From positions 1-17,257 of the forward strand of contig URJS01000053.1 of the NCBI GenBank assembly GCA_900548205.1: a DNA stretch of 17,257 nt, written 5' to 3'. The position numbers and the translations under genes were made by a program. Each line of letters begins with the position of its first letter. Position 1 is the first letter of the stretch. Source of the DNA: an uncultured Roseburia sp. GTDB taxonomy: Bacteria > Bacillota > Clostridia > Lachnospirales > Lachnospiraceae. Below are positions 14,496 to 17,257 of the stretch, piece by piece. The notes under the pieces are model-generated. The model searched no databases. It was given only the letters and a program-made list of their open reading frames with translations, and had not been told where the DNA came from.

Positions 14496-15689
14496 TTAAT
14501 TTATCATTGCTGAAATCTCATTTAAAATCCGGTGGGCAGTTTCCTCTTTTGTCATTTTACCGAGTGAAATCTCCCTTTCTTTTGTAATGATTGTAACTAC
14601 GTTCGTATCTCCCGCAAATCCCGCCCCCTCGACCTTTAAACTATTTGCTACGATCATATCCACATTTTTCTTCTCAAGCTTTATTCTTGAATTTTCCAAC
14701 ATGTTTTCAGTCTCCATAGAAAATCCGCACAAAAACTGTCCCCTCTGCCTGTGTTCTCCCAGATAAGCCAGAATATCCTGTGTACGTTCCATTTCTAAAA
14801 ACCATGCACTATCTTTTTTCTTCATTTTTTCTATACTTACAGCACTGGGAGAATAGTCTGCGACTGCAGCCGCTTTAATAATAATATCTTGCTCCTGCGC
14901 CCTTTTTCTGACTTGATCAAACATATCTTTTGCAGTCGTCACTGGAACAACAGTCATAAATAACGGTTCCGGAAGATTTACCGGTCCGCTCACGAGAGTA
15001 ACCTCTGCACCTCGCTGTGCACATGCTTTGGCTATGGCATACCCCATTTTCCCGGTGGAATGGTTTGTGACATATCGAACCGGATCAATCGACTCTTGCG
15101 TAGGTCCCGCTGTCACAAGTATCTTCTTTCCGTTTAAATCTTTTTCATAAGCACATTCTCTTAAAATATGCTGTAAAATGATTTCGGGCTCCGGCATTTT
15201 CCCTCTTCCCGTATCCCCACAGGCAAGGTGTCCATATGCACTTTCTATGATTTCAAACCCATAGCTCTCCAACATTTTTATGTTAGTCTGAACAATCGGA
15301 TTTTCAAACATATTCGTGTTCATTGTGGGCGCAATAATTTTTTTGCATTTGCATGCCATAATAGTTGTGGTAAGCATATCATCCGCAATTCCATGTGCCA
15401 GCTTTCCGATGCAATTCGCACTGGCAGGTGCTATGATAACCACATCTGCTTTCTTGGCCAGAGACACATGCTCCACATTATACTCAAAATTCCGATCAAA
15501 CGTATCTACCAGACATTTATTGCCCGTCAATGTCTCAAAAGTAATTGGATTGATAAAATTCTGTGCATTTTCCGTCATTAACACTTGAACATCTGCACGA
15601 AGCTTGTTAAGCATACTTGCAAGCGAAGCCATTTTGTACGCTGCAATACTTCCTGTAACTGCAAGTACAACACACTTTCCCTCTAACAC
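14496..15689 (-). CDS. coaBC: Bifunctional phosphopantothenoylcysteine synthetase/decarboxylase CoaBC
   Basis: CoaBC couples 4'-phosphopantothenate with cysteine (CTP-dependent in bacteria) and decarboxylates the product to 4'-phosphopantetheine. The 397-residue protein has the FMN-dependent CoaC domain first: GSIAAYK (13-19), catalytic H74 (NVEHVSL), IAPASANCIGKLAHGIADD, the PTMNTNMFENP loop (N124) and C157 in ACGDTGRGKM. The CoaB domain follows, with LVTAGPTQESIDPVRYVTNHSTGKMG split over 191-216 and KAAAVADYSP. I chose GTG 15687-15689: GGAAAGAGG lies 8 bases upstream and M-L-E-G-K is the normal CoaBC opening; an upstream in-frame ATG at 15717-15719 has no site. It is the first gene of the unit, with panT after it. 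Confidence 0.96.
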   Translation of the reverse strand: MLEGKCVVLAVTGSIAAYKMASLASMLNKLRADVQVLMTENAQNFINPITFETLTGNKCLVDTFDRNFEYNVEHVSLAKKADVVIIAPASANCIGKLAHGIADDMLTTTIMACKCKKIIAPTMNTNMFENPIVQTNIKMLESYGFEIIESAYGHLACGDTGRGKMPEPEIILQHILRECAYEKDLNGKKILVTAGPTQESIDPVRYVTNHSTGKMGYAIAKACAQRGAEVTLVSGPVNLPEPLFMTVVPVTTAKDMFDQVRKRAQEQDIIIKAAAVADYSPSAVSIEKMKKKDSAWFLEMERTQDILAYLGEHRQRGQFLCGFSMETENMLENSRIKLEKKNVDMIVANSLKVEGAGFAGDTNVVTIITKEREISLGKMTKEETAHRILNEISAMIN

Positions 15690-15748
15690 TGTATATACCT
15701 CTTTCCTTTTTGTAAACATCCAATCAAAATTACTCGATTTCAGCTCCT

Positions 15749-15777
15749 ATTATATGTAACCTACCATTAAAAAGCAA
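15749..15777 (-). promoter_or_regulatory. Promoter of coaBC-panT
   Basis: On the minus strand TTGCTT (15772-15777) and a perfect TATAAT (15749-15754) are 17 bases apart, giving a leader of about 55 bases. It lies inside the segment bounded by the 15-bp repeats, so the unit carries its own promoter. Confidence 0.75.
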
Positions 15778-15831
15778 TATAGCATTTACTTTTCTTTCCT
15801 ATAGCCTATTACAGCAATGACACCTGTCTCT

Positions 15832-15846
15832 GGAAGTCCTAATTTT
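15832..15846. repeat. 15-bp direct repeat, right copy
   Basis: GGAAGTCCTAATTTT, identical to 13589-13603, ends one base before the malic enzyme promoter -35 region (15848). No inverted repeats were seen just inside the two copies. Confidence 0.9.
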
Positions 15847-15847
15847 C

Positions 15848-15876
15848 TTGATTTGTCAAAATGATAATGGTATGAT
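15848..15876 (+). promoter_or_regulatory. Promoter of the malic enzyme gene
   Basis: TTGATT (15848-15853) and TATGAT (15871-15876) are 17 bases apart. A GGAGG site at 15891-15895 and the ATG at 15906 follow, so the leader is only about 20-25 bases. Confidence 0.6.
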
Positions 15877-15905
15877 TGATTCATATGATCGGAGGTACTT
15901 ATATT

Positions 15906-17075
15906 ATGGAAGATAAACATTTAACCACTGCACAAAAGGCGCTGCTGATGCATGAAAAATGGAAGGGAAAGCTTGAGACTGTCGCAAAGTCAAAAGTAAA
16001 TACCCGCGAGGATCTGGCGATCGCCTACACGCCCGGCGTTGCAGAGCCCTGCAAGGTGATCGCAGAAAATAAAGAGGCTGCCTACACCTATACGATGAAG
16101 GCAAATACCGTTGCCGTGATCTCGGACGGCAGCGCAGTGCTCGGACTTGGAAATATCGGCGCTTACGCAGCCATGCCTGTCATGGAGGGAAAATGCGTGC
16201 TTTTTAAAGAATTCGGCAATATCAATGCCGTACCGATCTGTCTCGATACACAGGATACGGAAGAAATCATTGCAACGATCAAACATATCGCCCCTCCCTA
16301 CGGCGGCATTAATCTGGAGGACATCTGCGCCCCCCGCTGCTTTGAGATTGAGGAGCGTCTCAAAAGCATGCTTGATATTCCAGTATTCCACGACGACCAG
16401 CACGGCACTGCGATCGTCGTGCTGGCGGGCATTATCAACGCCCTACGCATTACGGGCAAACAAAAGGAAAGCTGCCGCATTGTCGTCAATGGCGCGGGTT
16501 CTGCGGGTATTGCCATCACAAAGCTTTTACTCACCTACGGCTTTTCCGATGTGACCATGTGCGGACGCTCCGGCATCATCGGTAAGACCTCCGAAAATTT
16601 GAACTGGATGCAGCAGAAAATGACTGCGGTAACCAACCTCTCCAACCGGACCGGAACGCTCTCCGACGCCCTTATCGGCGCAGATATTTTTATCGGCGTT
16701 TCCGCTCCCAACGTCGTCACACCGGAAATGGTAGCGTCCATGAACGATGATGCGATCCTCTTTGCTATGGCAAATCCTGTGCCGGAAATCATGCCGGAGG
16801 CGGCAAAGGCTGCCGGCGCGCGCATCGTCGGTACGGGACGCAGCGATTTTCCGAATCAGATCAACAACGTTGTCGCTTTTCCGGGCATCTTTAAAGGCGC
16901 GCTTGAGGGACGTGCGACACAGATCACCGAGGAAATGAAGCTTGCCGCCGCCGAAGCGATCGCAGGACTTGTCTCTGACGAGGAGCTATCGGATGATTTT
17001 ATCATGCCGGAGGCATTTGACCCGCGTGTGGCAGAGGCTGTCAGCCATGCCGTCAAATCACATATTTCTCGTTAG
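15906..17075 (+). CDS. Malic enzyme, short form (oxaloacetate/malate to pyruvate)
   Basis: The enzyme oxidatively decarboxylates malate to pyruvate with NAD(P). It has 389 residues and lacks the C-terminal phosphotransacetylase-like domain of E. coli MaeB, so it is of the compact YtsJ type. Motifs: AIAYTPGVAEPCK (Y41), VISDGSAVLGLGNIG (71-85), K96 in MEGKCVLFKEFGNINA, metal ligands in NLEDI (E138, D139) and FHDDQHGTA (D163, D164), then the Rossmann loop GAGSAGIA (196-203). The start is ATG 15906-15908, with GGAGG 10 bases before it; a TTG at 15876 lies inside the -10 and is rejected. Cofactor preference is not decided from sequence. It is 14 bases before a radical SAM gene and likely co-transcribed. 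Confidence 0.95.
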   Translation: MEDKHLTTAQKALLMHEKWKGKLETVAKSKVNTREDLAIAYTPGVAEPCKVIAENKEAAYTYTMKANTVAVISDGSAVLGLGNIGAYAAMPVMEGKCVLFKEFGNINAVPICLDTQDTEEIIATIKHIAPPYGGINLEDICAPRCFEIEERLKSMLDIPVFHDDQHGTAIVVLAGIINALRITGKQKESCRIVVNGAGSAGIAITKLLLTYGFSDVTMCGRSGIIGKTSENLNWMQQKMTAVTNLSNRTGTLSDALIGADIFIGVSAPNVVTPEMVASMNDDAILFAMANPVPEIMPEAAKAAGARIVGTGRSDFPNQINNVVAFPGIFKGALEGRATQITEEMKLAAAEAIAGLVSDEELSDDFIMPEAFDPRVAEAVSHAVKSHISR

Positions 17076-17089
17076 CGGATAAGACCGAC

Positions 17090-17257
17090 ATGAATACGGA
17101 ACATGATATGACACCACGCTTCTGGGGAGAAAAACGCTACCACTCTCTGGATTACCATTTAAAACAAACCTTTGGAGAGAAGGTCTACCGCCTGTCATTA
17201 AACGGCGGCATGACATGCCCCAATCGTGACGGCACGCTTGGCACGAGCGGCTGTATT
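17090..17257 (+). CDS. Radical SAM protein, TIGR01212 type (5' part only)
   Basis: The window ends 56 codons into this gene. The translation reads FWGEKRYHSLDYHLKQTFGE, then VYRLSLNGGMTCPNRDGTLG and TSGCI. This matches the opening of TIGR01212/YhcC-like radical SAM proteins, where CPNRDG and GCxFC provide the [4Fe-4S] cysteines; the third cysteine falls outside the window. The function of the family is not settled. ATG 17090-17092 has only a weak site (GGATAAG). An ATG six codons later (17108) is an alternative. The gap after the malic enzyme stop is 14 bases. Confidence 0.85.
   Translation, partial: MNTEHDMTPRFWGEKRYHSLDYHLKQTFGEKVYRLSLNGGMTCPNRDGTLGTSGCI

Noticed and set aside
1..17257. 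CRISPR arrays, tRNA, rRNA or complete insertion sequences
   Set aside because: No regularly spaced repeats, tRNA cloverleaf sequences, rRNA segments or transposase frames were found.

Overview
The window looks like chromosome from a Gram-positive Clostridia, most likely a Lachnospiraceae gut anaerobe. Shine-Dalgarno sites are strong (AAGGAG, GGAGG) and overlaps are of the ATGA type. There is a Zn-ribbon form of L31, a Rho with a charged linker, an ECF-type pantothenate S component, and the order rho - rpmE - DUF1385 - prmC - prfA. This placement is inferred from gene content and style; no rRNA or species marker is present.

Layout. (1) 1-125: a palindrome and a terminator belonging to whatever lies to the left. 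(2) 126-910, minus: a three-gene cassette of DUF3791, DUF3990 and a small acidic partner, in which the central DUF3990 gene is destroyed. (3) 1064-5792, plus: two overlapping genes for a heterodimeric ABC exporter, then a membrane-anchored glycerophosphodiester phosphodiesterase. (4) 5793-6203: a noncoding stretch with nested inverted repeats, a tandem repeat and a promoter with a dyad. (5) 6204-6922, plus: a 21-codon leader ORF coupled to an unrecognised 218-residue protein, ended by a strong hairpin. (6) 7033-8040, minus: a YghZ-type aldo/keto reductase. (7) 8204-8630, minus: a decayed toxin-antitoxin pair whose RelE/ParE-like toxin has one in-frame stop. (8) 8688-13592, minus: the information-processing block prfA, prmC, DUF1385 (YqhQ-like), rpmE and rho. 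(9) 13604-15831, minus: a visibly AT-richer segment with a PanT-like ECF S component and CoaBC, bounded by two perfect copies of a 15-bp sequence. (10) 15848-17257, plus: a short-form malic enzyme and the start of a TIGR01212-type radical SAM protein.

How the genes work together. PrmC methylates the GGQ glutamine of the release factor encoded just after it. Rho and L31 are other core transcription and translation proteins. PanT and CoaBC form a vitamin B5 to coenzyme A unit. The two ABC half-transporters pair into one exporter with one consensus and one degenerate ATP site, as their motifs show.

I did not find a clearly new defence or mobile system. The best leads are the 15-bp repeat bracketing the panT-coaBC segment, the two independently broken toxin-type genes, the leader peptide before the unknown 218-residue protein, and the nested inverted repeats at 5803-5908.
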